From assembly GCA_033807695.1 (NCBI GenBank), contig CM066310.1, positions 2,480,001 through 2,544,000 of the forward strand: a stretch of 64,000 bases of DNA, in the 5' to 3' direction. This document shows positions 10,701-23,774 of this stretch, in pieces. The stretch is from Daedaleopsis sinensis. Its lineage: Eukaryota; Basidiomycota; Agaricomycetes; Polyporales; Polyporaceae. Below the pieces are notes generated by a model. It saw only the letters and a list, made by a program, of their open reading frames with translations. It did no database searches and was not told the DNA's origin. Numbering within the stretch: position 1 is the stretch's first letter; each line of letters starts with the position of its first letter. Position numbers and translations under genes: made by a program.

Positions 10701-13134
10701 CGCGTTATATTTCATTCATGAGCAGCTGACGAAGGCCTTCGGAGATAGCACTCTCAGCTTCGGCGGGAAGAACATCATTTTGGCCGGCGACTTCGCGCAA
10801 CTTCCTCCTCCTGCTAACGCTCCTCCGCTGTATAGCGGAGCGGTGGGCGCGTGGACATCTTCGGTGAGACAATTCGACCAAAAGTGTGCCTTAGGGAAAG
10901 CGCTTTGGCACTTGTTTACGACCGTTGTCATCCTCCGGACTAACATGCGACAGCGTGGTCTTTCGGAGGATGATGTACGCTTTCGTCGTGCTCTCGAAAA
11001 CATGCGCTACGCTCGCTGTACCGCGGACGATATCGCGACGTTGAACACCCGTGTGTGTCATCCTCGTTCAGGTGACAACTCTCACCTCGCGGGTAATTTT
11101 GGAGGAGTATCGATTATCACTGCTCGAAACTCGCATCGCGACGGGATCAACTCCATGAACGCTAAGAAATTCGCGCGTGATACTGGAAAAAAACTATACC
11201 GCTTCTATTCCATTGACAAATGGGGTAAAAACAAAGACTCAGATTCAGTCCGCCAGGCGCAGCGGATATATGACTCCACCGTCGATCCAGTACGTGTCAC
11301 ACATGACGTTTCGCCGAGGTTGCAGAAGGTGCTTTGGAAGGTGCCGCCTGCGCTCACAGAACATCATGCGGGCATCTTGGAGTTGTGCATCGGGATGCCT
11401 GTTCTCTTGAAGCATAACGAAGCAACCGAGCTTTGTGCTACTAACGGCGCCGAAGCTGTCGTTTACGACTGGGTTTCTCGAGTTCACCTCGGTAGACTGA
11501 CACTTGACACGCTGTTTGTCAGGCTGGTCAATCCACCGCGAGATGTTCATCTCGAAGGACTGCCTCTGAATGTCATTCCTCTCGGACGTCAGAGATTACC
11601 GGTTCGTTGTTTACTTCCGGTAAACGACCTATACGTATCTGTTCAACGGGAGCAAGTGGCGGTGTTGCCCAACTTTTCCATGACAGACTTTGCATGCCAA
11701 GGACGCACACTTGAGTATAACGTACTGTACTTGAAACTTTGTCGAACACATCAGTCTATTTACACCTGTCTCTCTCGCAGCTCGTCTCTGAAGAACACAT
11801 TGATAATTGAAGGCTTCGACCGTTCCTACGTACAGGGTGGCGCGGCTGCCGACCTCCGTCGCGAATACCGCGAACTAGAAATTCTGGATGATATCACTCG
11901 GCTTCGGGTTGAAAACAACCTTCATCCCTCTATATTCGGCGTTACTCGCGGCGCTATCATAGCGGCTTATATGGCTCACCACGGGAGGCGTTTCGTACCG
12001 GCTCTCGTTCCCCCTGTGTTGAACTGGTCCACTGCATCCGACGCCGAACTTGCGTTGTCGGTAAGCGGTGCGCCATCTCACTCAGTAGCTCCTCGTGCTC
12101 CCACCAGCTCTTCCGCGACTAAGCGAGCTCGTTCACCGACAGGGGACTGGACATCTTCTCGTCGCAAGAAGCGGACCAATCCGCTCGCAGAACCCGATCG
12201 CGCGGCCTACGACCTCGCGCCTTCCGTGACTGCTACCGTCCCCGTCGATGCACCCTCTGCTTGCGTCCGACACGGTCTGATTTGGGACAGTGCGAATTAC
12301 AGCTGCTCGTACGATGCACTGTTAACGATTCTGTGGAATTTGTCCGTCGACCACGGTGTGGACTGGGCGCAGTCAGTCCTGCCCTGTAATCCTCTGTTCA
12401 CCATGTTTGCCACCGCGCTTCCTCATATCTCGCAGGACATATCGTATCTGGAAGTCACCCGGGACGCTATCCGGGACGTTGTCAGCGCTCTGGACCGAGT
12501 TGCTTTCCCTCGTACTGGTCCGCACGGTGCTGTTCTGTCCGAGTTTGCCCGATTGATGCTTAACTCTCCAGTTGCATTTGGACGCGTGGTCGGTACTTGC
12601 GAGCGGTGTGGTTTGATACCTACACACGTACCTGACCTGGGCATGACTTGCATGTGGATGTGTCCACCAGATTGGGAGACCGCGGCCCTTTCTATTTCAG
12701 TTCAACTTTACGCTACCGCTCTTTTGCGCGTTGCATACTCTGCCCCTTGCATGGTGTGCCACGCCTCCGTGACCGTTCGCGTCGCTCTGCGTCAATGTCC
12801 TAACATCCTCATGTTCGAGACTCTCCGAAACTGTGAACTTATTCCAGACTTGGACCTCACTCTCACAGATGATACCAATTCACATGTACACTGGCGTTTG
12901 GCTGGTGTGCTGTACTTCTCACCTGGCCACTACACCGCACGTTACATCGACCGTGACCACCGTGTGTGGTATCACGATGGTATTGTTACAGGCCGTAACT
13001 GCATCCCCGAGCAATCTCCACCCCATCCGGCTTTCCTAAGATCCGCACGGGGGGCACCTGCGAGTCATTATCTCTACGCTCGAGCTGACTGAGGGACAGT
13101 CAACCCGGCAATGCGAATGGCCCTGGAACAGTCT

Positions 13135-13700
13135 GGGGACCACGCATCCTTGCCCGTGTGCTGTGTAACAACAGTCGGTTGTTCGAGTTCTCTGTAGTCG
13201 GGGTACTGCAGAAATTCAGGTGGGAGGTTGGTAGTCCGTGCGATATCACTGCCTCCTTCATCCACGTGTCTCTGTTGCGCGGTGTCGACAGAGATGCACT
13301 CCGCGTTATCAACAACATGAACCGACCTTGTGCGTGCTTCGCTACTCCCGCAATGAACGTCGCCGCTAACGCCTCTCTCAGCAGATCGTCCGAGCAGCTG
13401 CTCGGTCCTGAAGGCTTTCTACCGGTCAAGTTTTACAGCCGCGGGCGAGGTGAATAACTCGTTCGATCATCTGGGCATCACCCTGACTATTCATCCCAGG
13501 CATTCTCTGAAATTAGTGATGAATCTGGCGGTCCCGCGATGTCCAGCTCCGAGCCTACACTGCACGTCGGAGATGTCATTCGACTACGATGTTGCATTGT
13601 CCGGGGAAGTAATCCTGTCCAGTACAGTGTGGAAGTGCGTTTTCGGTCGATAGTGCTCCTCATTCGTCGTGAAGATCTCCGCCGCAGTGCTAGATGTTAA
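13135..13700 (+). pseudogene. accessory gene G4, copy A, 5'-truncated by a deletion
   Basis: Identical to 57240-57805 of the intact copy. It starts inside exon 3 because 2,963 bp (equivalent to 54277-57239) are missing between it and the RepHel gene. The remaining part still encodes the end of the WG/VVG module and the C-terminal HVGDVIRLR...VLLI module. Without exons 1-2 and a promoter it is probably dead. See the copy at 56837-57805 for the full gene model. Confidence 0.75.
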
Positions 13701-13821
13701 TCATGTTGTTCGCCTCTCCAGCTTCCAGTACAACTATTCGTGCTTCGATATGCATCTTGTCGCAGTCCCCTTCAATGCAAACACAGCTCGTTCCGCGCAC
13801 TCCTTCTCCCCCTCTCAGTGG

Positions 13822-14934
13822 CTACTCCCGAGTCTCCATCCCATCCTCGTCTGCCCGTTCACCTCCCTCACGTGCGCGCACTCCGAACGTCTCCACGACA
13901 TCATGCTTGCGTTCTGCAGCAACGTTGTATTGGCCAACAGATGCGAGTCGCTTCGCCCGTCCCTGCAAAAACCGGGTTAGTCTCCACCAATAACCTCCGG
14001 TATGTAATCTACTCACCTGCATGTTCTTCGCAACCTCTAGCCGAACAATCTCTTGGGGAGAGAAATGTACCTCCACTCGCCATCCACGTTTGGCCTTGAT
14101 GCTCACAATTTCCACGGTCGTCAACACGTCCACCAGATCACCCCTCCGGATAGCGTACGCATTCACCGGGGAAAAACCACCTTCCGCGTTCTTCACCCAT
14201 GTCTTGATGCGATGATCGACATACCACTCTGGCATCATACCGGCTGCGCGACCCTGTGGATCTTCGTGCTTGCTCATGTTGATGGGCGCACTCTGTACCT
14301 CCGTTCGGGCCTGTAAGTCGTCAGCACGACCGCGTTCATATCACCGGTGTCAGTCTCTACTCACTTTCGTGAACACTCCTCTTTGCAGTTTCAGCATGCC
14401 GTCGTTGGGATGATGCACCGATTGGTCCGCCCCTGCCATGTTCCGAATGATCTCCTCGATGTTGTGGACTCCGTCTTTCTGAGGACGAAAAGCGGCCTGA
14501 TTTCCGCCACCAGTGAGTGTCACCCACTGCCTCGCCTTCGGAGCATCCTCCCGATGACTACAGAAATCAGAACACCACTGCTAACACGATCATAAACACT
14601 CACCCCGTCCAGTTGCCAGTGGCATTGATCTTGACGTCGGCCACTACCCCTTGTAACCTCAGCGCTAACGCCACGGTACGCTTCTCGCGATCCAAGTCTG
14701 GGTGACAGAACAACACCTCGCGGTCGCTCCGTCCAACACCGTCCAACGTGAGTCTCTCGCACAAACTTTCGTAGTCGGTGGGGAGGATTCTCCACGCAGG
14801 TACGTTTGGCGGCGCAGGATCTGCAATTCCGACGCCGTCATCCCACTTCGTGCGGCATTGCTGGTTGTCAACTGCACAACTGTCAGCTCCAACACCACTT
14901 CAACATATCTGTGCTCACCTGCGAAGAATGCCAT
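13822..14934 (-). CDS. accessory gene G5, copy A
   Basis: Five-exon gene, identical apart from rare substitutions to 57927-59039 (minus) and 23775-24887 (plus); the gene model is described at 57927. The start codon complement lies at 14932-14934 and the stop at 13822. It is convergent with G4 and divergent from G6, with a TATA-like ATATAAG about 80 bp upstream of its start. Function unknown. The C-terminal RRGDLVDVL...VEVHF module is shared with G2, G4, G6 and G7. Confidence 0.75.
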
Positions 14935-15530
14935 CGTTGTTGTCAGTGTATCTTTGCTGTAGTTGTTTGTACGCGAACTAACTTATTTGCCTTCCGCGTC
15001 CGTCCACAACTCTTATATGTAGTTGTCGGTGTGGCTCTTCCTACCCCGACATCACCTCCGCGGTAACATGCACGCGACCCGCACCTCCTCTGCCGCCGCA
15101 CCGTATCCGTTCACTTCCGCTCCTTCCGCACTCCACACTACTGCGTTGCATCCGTCTTTTTTCATTTCTGGTATTCCGCTATTAGTCATTATCCGCGCAT
15201 GTGCATCCACTCGACATGCCGACCTCCCTTTCTGCCAACGGACATTCACACGTCAACGTCACCGACAGCGATCGGGTCCAGACTGAGCCCCTGCGACCTC
15301 TGTCAGCCTCCAGCCGCTGCCGCACATGCCACTCTCCTGTTTCTGCCGCATCCTAACCACCACCTCGCCCGCGGCTTGCCGTGTTGCCGGTCGCTACCGC
15401 GTTATGCAGAACCCCTCAGTTCTTCGGCCGGCACTCTCCCACACGCAGCCGTCAGCCGCGAATGCCTACCCGCCTGAACGTATATAACCCGCTCCGCGAC
15501 TCTACGTCGACCTCTCATTGTACTCGAACA
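14935..15530. other. divergent promoter region between G5 and G6, copy A
   Basis: No gene is seen. It holds TATA-like sites for both neighbours: ATATAAG for G5 on the minus strand and TATATAA at 15481-15487 for G6 on the plus strand. Confidence 0.5.
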
Positions 15531-16824
15531 ATGTCTGTCTCACCTCCCAAAGCCCTTCGTTCGCGTGCTGCTGAGAAGCTACGCCAGAGGTACGTTCTGT
15601 ATCGATTTCTCCCCTCACACACGGGGATTGAACTCCCTCATTTGTCAGTGCACCTCTCGTACCGGCTAAGCGTGGTGCTCTTTCCGTACAGGAACAAGAG
15701 CCCGCGGTTGGCAGCAACGCGTCGCGCATCTCCGAGGACTCTGTCGATCCGAAACGCGTCAGGTGTGTCGTCTTACGCTGGTTGACTAATTTAATCTAAC
15801 TGTAGCAACAGACTGTCATCACCCGCCGCCGCCGCCGTCATGGACAGCGTCAACCACCATTCATCCCCGACCGCCGTTACCGAGCCGACTATGTAAGTCA
15901 CGATTTTCAGTCGTGACCTATATGCTAACTCCACGCGCACAGAGGAACACCCAGCACTTGGTCTCCCTCCCCTCCTCCGGCGGCAGACACAGTCTCAGGG
16001 TTGGTCGGCGTTGATCATGTCGATGCAGACACGCTCAAGTAAGTGTCTCAAACGTGACGCTTATTACGAACTTCTTAATCCGTATAATTCAGACGGGTGC
16101 AAGACTTTGTCGCCATGTCCGACAGCGTGAATGGCAGATACAACATTGACCATATTCCTGCTACGGCGACATGGGGCGATCGTTACGACACCGAGAAGTA
16201 CCTGTGCGACAAAGGGAACCGCAAACTGACCTGCTGGGTGGTGGGTGTGGTGAAATCTTCGTGGTTCGCGACTAGTTCTGGAGATCCTGTCCCCCGAGTC
16301 AACGTATCTGTCCGACCCGTGCGGGCCGCCGACTTAGCCGCTTTGCATCGGCTTTACGACCGTTCCAACCCTCGTCCTGGTGAGTCGCCTCGTCTTTCCA
16401 TGATTCGTACTAGTGCTGAAGTAATTACAGACAAATACCCGGAGCGCGTGGCTGCCAGTCGCTTCCAGACCAGGAAGGTCAAGGGATCTGCCCTTCCTCA
16501 GGTACAACTCTCCTCTCCGCACCTTACTGTCCTCTTACTATTACCTTACAGTCCTACCATTTCGACAGGATTTACGACGCTACTCGTAAATTCAAGTCCA
16601 AATCCGCCATGGTGAAATTACCGCACACTCGAGTCGGCCGAGGCGATGTTCTCCTCCTGGAGACCTTCGTCAACCGCTACAAGACCGCCGGTGACCATAA
16701 GGGTTGGACGGAGTGGAGGGTCGCTCTCGAGCTGAACGAGTTGTCCGTGGTGTTCGAAGCACCCGATGGGTTCATTGATGACGAAGACGAGCCTACTTCT
16801 CTCGAGGTCGACGACGACATCTAA
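15531..16824 (+). CDS. accessory gene G6, copy A
   Basis: Seven-exon gene for a 328-residue protein, the same as 59636-60929, where the exon model is given. It has a TATA box 50 bp upstream and an uninterrupted spliced frame, so this copy looks intact. Modules: IPATATWG...CWVVGVV in the middle and VGRGDVLLL...VALELNELSVVF at the C-terminus, then an acidic tail. Confidence 0.75.
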
Positions 16825-17400
16825 TTCTTACATATACGCGATCGACGTCGTGGACTTTGTGCTTAGACTGAGATCGGATTCATTAGACCGTGAATTCTAT
16901 CGGCTACGCTCTGATCATCGCACACTATGCTGCTAGTTTCGGGACGTTTCCTGCAGCGTACCAACATATCCTCGACCGCCGCTTCGTCGGTGGATGTGTG
17001 TACTGTTCTCTCCCGTCTGCTCCCATGTCTTACTCATCCATCGTCCCCTTCCTACCTGACGTTCGGATATCTGCCTGTTGTTCTCCACTGTACCAGTATA
17101 TCCTCCACCGCCGTGTCGTGGCTGAACGCACCCACCGTACAGCTCAAGCATGTGTTACGTAATGAATATCCGCCTGAACCTCAACGGGACGTCCTTCACC
17201 ATCGACTGTTCTCTCCCGTCTGCTCCCACCTCATGCTCATCCATCGTCCCCTTCGTACCTCACGTTCAAATGCCTGCCACTACCAGTTCACATTCAGGGG
17301 TGATCGGTGCTCGCTGTCCCTCCGATCCTCTGCCTCCTGTGTGTTGCGACTTGCAATACTACTTAATCGACAACGCATTTCCCATACCTCCCCACCCACA
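16825..17400 (+). other. intergenic region between G6 and G7 with a direct repeat, copy A
   Basis: No supported gene. A segment of about 70 bp starting near 17003 (TGTTCTCTCCCGTCTGCTCC) recurs in diverged form about 203 bp later near 17206. Presumably it contains the G7 promoter; no clear TATA box was found. Confidence 0.45.
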
Positions 17401-18252
17401 ATGAGTTCTACTCCAGAGCTGCACCTTACCCCGACAGGATCCTCATTCGGTTCTCCCGTCGTCGACAACGACTACCCTGCTGAAGCATTCCATACCATGC
17501 CGGATCCGCCCCCCGGTCCAGACGCGATGTTCGACGATTACACGGTGGTATTGGGAGGACCCGCAGCACAGGAGTACATCAGGTGAGCCTCGCTTTGTAC
17601 CCTATCGCAACACTCCTTTCACACCAACTCAGTCGACTCAGTCGCGTCGTGACGTCTGTCATCCCTGGCATGAGTGGGTTTACGATCTCCGACGTACCCT
17701 CTACTGCCAACTGGGGGAGGCTCGGAACAAACACCCTTCTCACTGTGAAGGGGGTAGGCGTGCCAATCTTCGTTGTCGGAACCATACGCCGCGTCGACGT
17801 CGTCGAACAGGATCACGCATCTCCCACTGCGGAAATCGACCTCGAACTCATCCGGAACATAGACCATCTCTCCATGGTGAACCTGCTGAAGCTCTCCACC
17901 CCCGAGCCAGGTGGGTGACGTACATCTTCAGCTGCACATGCACTCACGTCAATGTGTAGAATGTTTTCCAGAAATGCTATGTGCGCTGAAATACATGGAA
18001 CCGGCTCACCTGGTGGGTACTCACTTGCTCATACTATCGTTCACCTGTTCATATTGTGTCCAGGTATATCCGCACGTATACGAAGGAGACGGCCGCATCC
18101 GCCCCAAAGGAGACATGAACACCCTCCCATGGGGATACCTGCGTGAAGGACAGCATGTGTTGCTGGACTTGCGTCTGGCGAGGAAGAGGGTCGGTGGAAA
18201 CAGTTGGCGTACGTACTTCCAGTTGAACAGTGTCGTATACCTATTAGGATGA
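17401..18252 (+). CDS. accessory gene G7, copy A
   Basis: Four-exon gene for a 233-residue protein, the same as 61506-62357, where the model is given. It contains the VPSTANWG...IFVVGTI module and the C-terminal LREGQHVLLDL...VVYLL module. The copy appears intact. Confidence 0.75.
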
Positions 18253-19380
18253 TGCGGTGTGGTGTAGGCCTCATGTGCATGAATGTAACCAGTGTTGCCG
18301 ACATCATTCTCGGTTAACGATAACGATCCGTTCAAACTACACTCGAACATCAACCACCGTCCATCACACTCCGTTCTGCACGCACACGGTGGCCTGGACC
18401 ATTCCTCTAACCAGACCCTGTCCATGCCGTCCTGTTGTCCCATCCGGTAGTTCGTACTCCGTTCCGAACGCACTTCGCACCCCTGACCACTCCCCCCTCC
18501 AGCCGCAACCCGTGCCGACCGCATCTGTGCTGCCAGCATCTCCTGTTCAACGACAATCTCGGATGTCCGGCCGCACGCACACTACACCGCCTTTCTCTCC
18601 TTTTCAACGGCTCCGTCATGCTTACTATCGCCACTGTCCATCACACTCCGTTCTGCACGCACACGGTGGCCTGGACCATTCCTCTAACCAGACCCTGTCC
18701 ATGCCGTCCTGTTGTCCCATCCGGTAGTTCGTACTCCGTTCCGAACGCACTTCGCACCCCTGACCACTCCCCCCTCCAGCCGCAACCCGTGCCGACCGCA
18801 TCTGTGCTGCCAGCATCTCCTGTTCAACAGCGATCTCGGATGTCCGGCCGCACGCACACTACACCGCCTTTCTCTCCTTTTCAACGGCTCTATCACGCTC
18901 CTCTCATGACTGACCGTTAAGCCGGCCGAACCCCGAACGTTTCGACCATTCATCCACGCAAGCTGACAAACCTCTCTGAACCATGTACACACCCTGTCCT
19001 CCAAGCAAACGTACGATAACGGCTGGCACGGCTACTCCTCTCCACGGTCTATCCATTCACTGGCATACAAATTTCGCACGAACCACCATCTCCGCCTGAA
19101 CAGTCGGCCTCTGATGATCTACTTGCCGGCTGTGATCATCCGCACCGTTATTAACAGGCACAGCGAACGACCTCCACGCCAACAATCCTCAATTCCGGTC
19201 CTGCGAGTACCTATGTCCGGGAGCGTCTGGTGTTGTGTACGCGTGCAGAATCCGGCCCTGTCGTATGAATACAACATCACGACATGTACATACTGAGATA
19301 CAGACATGTACTACGCCCTTCGCGACATATTACAGTTAACATCTCATAATCATCACTATCGTCGTCTATGTGGAATCGCA
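18253..19380 (+). other. non-coding 3' tail of the RepHel element, copy A
   Basis: No supported gene; short frames here are shadows of a tandem duplication. Two copies of a 277-bp unit lie at 18359-18635 and 18636 to about 18890. The sequence matches the right-hand copy up to 19380 (63485). Neither end shows the CTRR terminus of a canonical Helitron. Confidence 0.6.
18359..18890 (+). repeat. 277-bp tandem duplication (about 1.9 copies)
   Basis: The segment starting GTCCATCACACTCCGTTCTG at 18359 recurs at 18636. The units are nearly identical, differing for example at CGACAATC versus CAGCGATC. It is present in all three tail copies. Confidence 0.85.
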
Positions 19381-20456
19381 ATGTCGCGAAGGGCGTAGTA
19401 CATGTCTGTATCTCAGTATGTACATGTCGTGATGTTGTATTCATACGACAGGGCCGGATTCTGCACGCGTACACAACACCAGACGCTCCCGGACATAGGT
19501 ACTCGCAGGACCGGAATTGAGGATTGTTGGCGTGGAGGTCGTTCGCTGTGCCTGTTAATAACGGTGCGGATGATCACAGCCGGCAAGTAGATCATCAGAG
19601 GCCGACTGTTCAGGCGGAGATGGTGGTTCGTGCGAAATTTGTATGCCAGTGAATGGATAGACCGTGGAGAGGAGTAGCCGTGCCAGCCGTTATCGTACGT
19701 TTGCTTGGAGGACAGGGTGTGTACATGGTTCAGAGAGGTTTGTCAGCTTGCGTGGATGAATGGTCGAAACGTTCGGGGTTCGGCCGGCTTAACGGTCAGT
19801 CATGAGAGGAGCGTGATAGAGCCGTTGAAAAGGAGAGAAAGGCGGTGTAGTGTGCGTGCGGCCGGACATCCGAGATCGCTGTTGAACAGGAGATGCTGGC
19901 AGCACAGATGCGGTCGGCACGGGTTGCGGCTGGAGGGGGGAGTGGTCAGGGGTGCGAAGTGCGTTCGGAACGGAGTACGAACTACCGGATGGGACAACAG
20001 GACGGCATGGACAGGGTCTGGTTAGAGGAATGGTCCAGGCCACCGTGTGCGTGCAGAACGGAGTGTGATGGACAGTGGCGATAGTAAGCATGACGGAGCC
20101 GTTGAAAAGGAGAGAAAGGCGGTGTAGTGTGCGTGCGGCCGGACATCCGAGATTGTCGTTGAACAGGAGATGCTGGCAGCACAGATGCGGTCGGCACGGG
20201 TTGCGGCTGGAGGGGGGAGTGGTCAGGGGTGCGAAGTGCGTTCGGAACGGAGTACGAACTACCGGATGGGACAACAGGACGGCATGGACAGGGTCTGGTT
20301 AGAGGAATGGTCCAGGCCACCGTGTGCGTGCAGAACGGAGTGTGATGGACGGTGGTTGATGTTCGAGTGTAGTTTGAACGGATCGTTATCGTTAACCGAG
20401 AATGATGTCGGCAACACTGGTTACATTCATGCACATGAGGCCTACACCACACCGCA
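19381..20456 (-). other. non-coding 3' tail, inverted copy
   Basis: Reverse complement of 62358-63433. It includes the 277-bp tandem duplication (about 19819-20350). No supported gene. Confidence 0.6.
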
Positions 20457-21308
20457 TCATCCTAATAGGTATACGACACTGTTCAACTGGAAGTACGTAC
20501 GCCAACTGTTTCCACCGACCCTCTTCCTCGCCAGACGCAAGTCCAGCAACACATGCTGTCCTTCACGCAGGTATCCCCATGGGAGGGTGTTCATGTCTCC
20601 TTTGGGGCGGATGCGGCCGTCTCCTTCGTATACGTGCGGATATACCTGGACACAATATGAACAGGTGAACGATAGTATGAGCAAGTGAGTACCCACCAGG
20701 TGAGCCGGTTCCATGTATTTCAGCGCACATAGCATTTCTGGAAAACATTCTACACATTGACGTGAGTGCATGTGCAGCTGAAGATGTACGTCACCCACCT
20801 GGCTCGGGGGTGGAGAGCTTCAGCAGGTTCACCATGGAGAGATGGTCTATGTTCCGGATGAGTTCGAGGTCGATTTCCGCAGTGGGAGATGCGTGATCCT
20901 GTTCGACGACGTCGACGCGGCGTATGGTTCCGACAACGAAGATTGGCACGCCTACCCCCTTCACAGTGAGAAGGGTGTTTGTTCCGAGCCTCCCCCAGTT
21001 GGCAGTAGAGGGTACGTCGGAGATCGTAAACCCACTCATGCCAGGGATGACAGACGTCACGACGCGACTGAGTCGACTGAGTTGGTGTGAAAGGAGTGTT
21101 GCGATAGGGTACAAAGCGAGGCTCACCTGATGTACTCCTGTGCTGCGGGTCCTCCCAATACCACCGTGTAATCGTCGAACATCGCGTCTGGACCGGGGGG
21201 CGGATCCGGCATGGTATGGAATGCTTCAGCAGGGTAGTCGTTGTCGACGACGGGAGAACCGAATGAGGATCCTGTCGGGGTAAGGTGCAGCTCTGGAGTA
21301 GAACTCAT
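20457..21308 (-). CDS. accessory gene G7, inverted copy
   Basis: Same four-exon gene as 61506-62357, on the minus strand, with the start codon complement at 21306-21308. Appears intact. Confidence 0.75.
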
Positions 21309-21884
21309 TGTGGGTGGGGAGGTATGGGAAATGCGTTGTCGATTAAGTAGTATTGCAAGTCGCAACACACAGGAGGCAGAGGATCGGAGGGACAGCGAGC
21401 ACCGATCACCCCTGAATGTGAACTGGTAGTGGCAGGCATTTGAACGTGAGGTACGAAGGGGACGATGGATGAGCATGAGGTGGGAGCAGACGGGAGAGAA
21501 CAGTCGATGGTGAAGGACGTCCCGTTGAGGTTCAGGCGGATATTCATTACGTAACACATGCTTGAGCTGTACGGTGGGTGCGTTCAGCCACGACACGGCG
21601 GTGGAGGATATACTGGTACAGTGGAGAACAACAGGCAGATATCCGAACGTCAGGTAGGAAGGGGACGATGGATGAGTAAGACATGGGAGCAGACGGGAGA
21701 GAACAGTACACACATCCACCGACGAAGCGGCGGTCGAGGATATGTTGGTACGCTGCAGGAAACGTCCCGAAACTAGCAGCATAGTGTGCGATGATCAGAG
21801 CGTAGCCGATAGAATTCACGGTCTAATGAATCCGATCTCAGTCTAAGCACAAAGTCCACGACGTCGATCGCGTATATGTAAGAA
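21309..21884 (-). other. intergenic region G6-G7, inverted copy
   Basis: Reverse complement of 60930-61505. It contains the same direct repeat of about 70 bp and no supported gene. Confidence 0.45.
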
Positions 21885-23178
21885 TTAGATGTCGTCGTCG
21901 ACCTCGAGAGAAGTAGGCTCGTCTTCGTCATCAATGAACCCATCGGGTGCTTCGAACACCACGGACAACTCGTTCAGCTCGAGAGCGACCCTCCACTCCG
22001 TCCAACCCTTATGGTCACCGGCGGTCTTGTAGCGGTTGACGAAGGTCTCCAGGAGGAGAACATCGCCTCGGCCGACTCGAGTGTGCGGTAATTTCACCAT
22101 GGCGGATTTGGACTTGAATTTACGAGTAGCGTCGTAAATCCTGTCGAAATGGTAGGACTGTAAGGTAATAGTAAGAGGACAGTAAGGTGCGGAGAGGAGA
22201 GTTGTACCTGAGGAAGGGCAGATCCCTTGACCTTCCTGGTCTGGAAGCGACTGGCAGCCACGCGCTCCGGGTATTTGTCTGTAATTACTTCAGCACTAGT
22301 ACGAATCATGGAAAGACGAGGCGACTCACCAGGACGAGGGTTGGAACGGTCGTAAAGCCGATGCAAAGCGGCTAAGTCGGCGGCCCGCACGGGTCGGACA
22401 GATACGTTGACTCGGGGGACAGGATCTCCAGAACTAGTCGCGAACCACGAAGATTTCACCACACCCACCACCCAGCAGGTCAGTTTGCGGTTCCCTTTGT
22501 CGCACAGGTACTTCTCGGTGTCGTAACGATCGCCCCATGTCGCCGTAGCAGGAATATGGTCAATGTTGTATCTGCCATTCACGCTGTCGGACATGGCGAC
22601 AAAGTCTTGCACCCGTCTGAATTATACGGATTAAGAAGTTCGTAATAAGCGTCACGTTTGAGACACTTACTTGAGCGTGTCTGCATCGACATGATCAACG
22701 CCGACCAACCCTGAGACTGTGTCTGCCGCCGGAGGAGGGGAGGGAGACCAAGTGCTGGGTGTTCCTCTGTGCGCGTGGAGTTAGCATATAGGTCACGACT
22801 GAAAATCGTGACTTACATAGTCGGCTCGGTAACGGCGGTCGGGGATGAATGGTGGTTGACGCTGTCCATGACGGCGGCGGCGGCGGGTGATGACAGTCTG
22901 TTGCTACAGTTAGATTAAATTAGTCAACCAGCGTAAGACGACACACCTGACGCGTTTCGGATCGACAGAGTCCTCGGAGATGCGCGACGCGTTGCTGCCA
23001 ACCGCGGGCTCTTGTTCCTGTACGGAAAGAGCACCACGCTTAGCCGGTACGAGAGGTGCACTGACAAATGAGGGAGTTCAATCCCCGTGTGTGAGGGGAG
23101 AAATCGATACAGAACGTACCTCTGGCGTAGCTTCTCAGCAGCACGCGAACGAAGGGCTTTGGGAGGTGAGACAGACAT
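21885..23178 (-). CDS. accessory gene G6, inverted copy
   Basis: Same seven-exon gene as 59636-60929, on the minus strand, with its TATATAA at 23222-23228. Appears intact. Confidence 0.75.
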
Positions 23179-23774
23179 TGTTCGAGTACAATGAGAGGTC
23201 GACGTAGAGTCGCGGAGCGGGTTATATACGTTCAGGCGGGTAGGCATTCGCGGCTGACGGCTGCGTGTGGGAGAGTGCCGGCCGAAGAACTGAGGGGTTC
23301 TGCATAACGCGGTAGCGACCGGCAACACGGCAAGCCGCGGGCGAGGTGGTGGTTAGGATGCGGCAGAAACAGGAGAGTGGCATGTGCGGCAGCGGCTGGA
23401 GGCTGACAGAGGTCGCAGGGGCTCAGTCTGGACCCGATCGCTGTCGGTGACGTTGACGTGTGAATGTCCGTTGGCAGAAAGGGAGGTCGGCATGTCGAGT
23501 GGATGCACATGCGCGGATAATGACTAATAGCGGAATACCAGAAATGAAAAAAGACGGATGCAACGCAGTAGTGTGGAGTGCGGAAGGAGCGGAAGTGAAC
23601 GGATACGGTGCGGCGGCAGAGGAGGTGCGGGTCGCGTGCATGTTACCGCGGAGGTGATGTCGGGGTAGGAAGAGCCACACCGACAACTACATATAAGAGT
23701 TGTGGACGGACGCGGAAGGCAAATAAGTTAGTTCGCGTACAAACAACTACAGCAAAGATACACTGACAACAACG
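23179..23774. other. divergent promoter region G5/G6, inverted copy
   Basis: No gene. ATATAAG at 23691-23697 lies about 80 bp before the G5 start, and the G6 TATA complement lies at 23222-23228. Confidence 0.5.

Larger units (their letters stand above)
4771..13092 (+). pseudogene. Helitron RepHel gene, copy A: 5' end lost to DIRS, interrupted by a copia element
   Basis: Coding segments 4771-6335 and 7751-13092 match the second copy (27547-29111, and 29112-29140 joined to 48922-54234) with almost no differences; I noted one substitution at 10370 (Ala versus Val at 51512). The first part is missing because the DIRS element sits at 4770, and a gag-only copia element splits the frame at 6335. 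Domains remaining: Cys-pair domain (CAVC and CDVC, ALANGRWVGAVP), Helitron-like N domain, HUH motif LHLHLLLW near 8304, Rep tyrosines YVTDYVTK near 8890, PIF1 Walker A GGTGKS near 10444, Walker B FIDEVS near 10672, and the C-terminal USP-like domain (NYSCSYDALL near 12295, GHYTARY near 12928). The open frames running into the LTR on both sides are chance extensions. Function is lost in this copy. Confidence 0.9.

Noticed and set aside
19277..19595. Pair of mirror-image small proteins at the palindrome centre
   Set aside because: They are the same frame seen twice because of the inverted repeat, and they fall in non-coding tail DNA.
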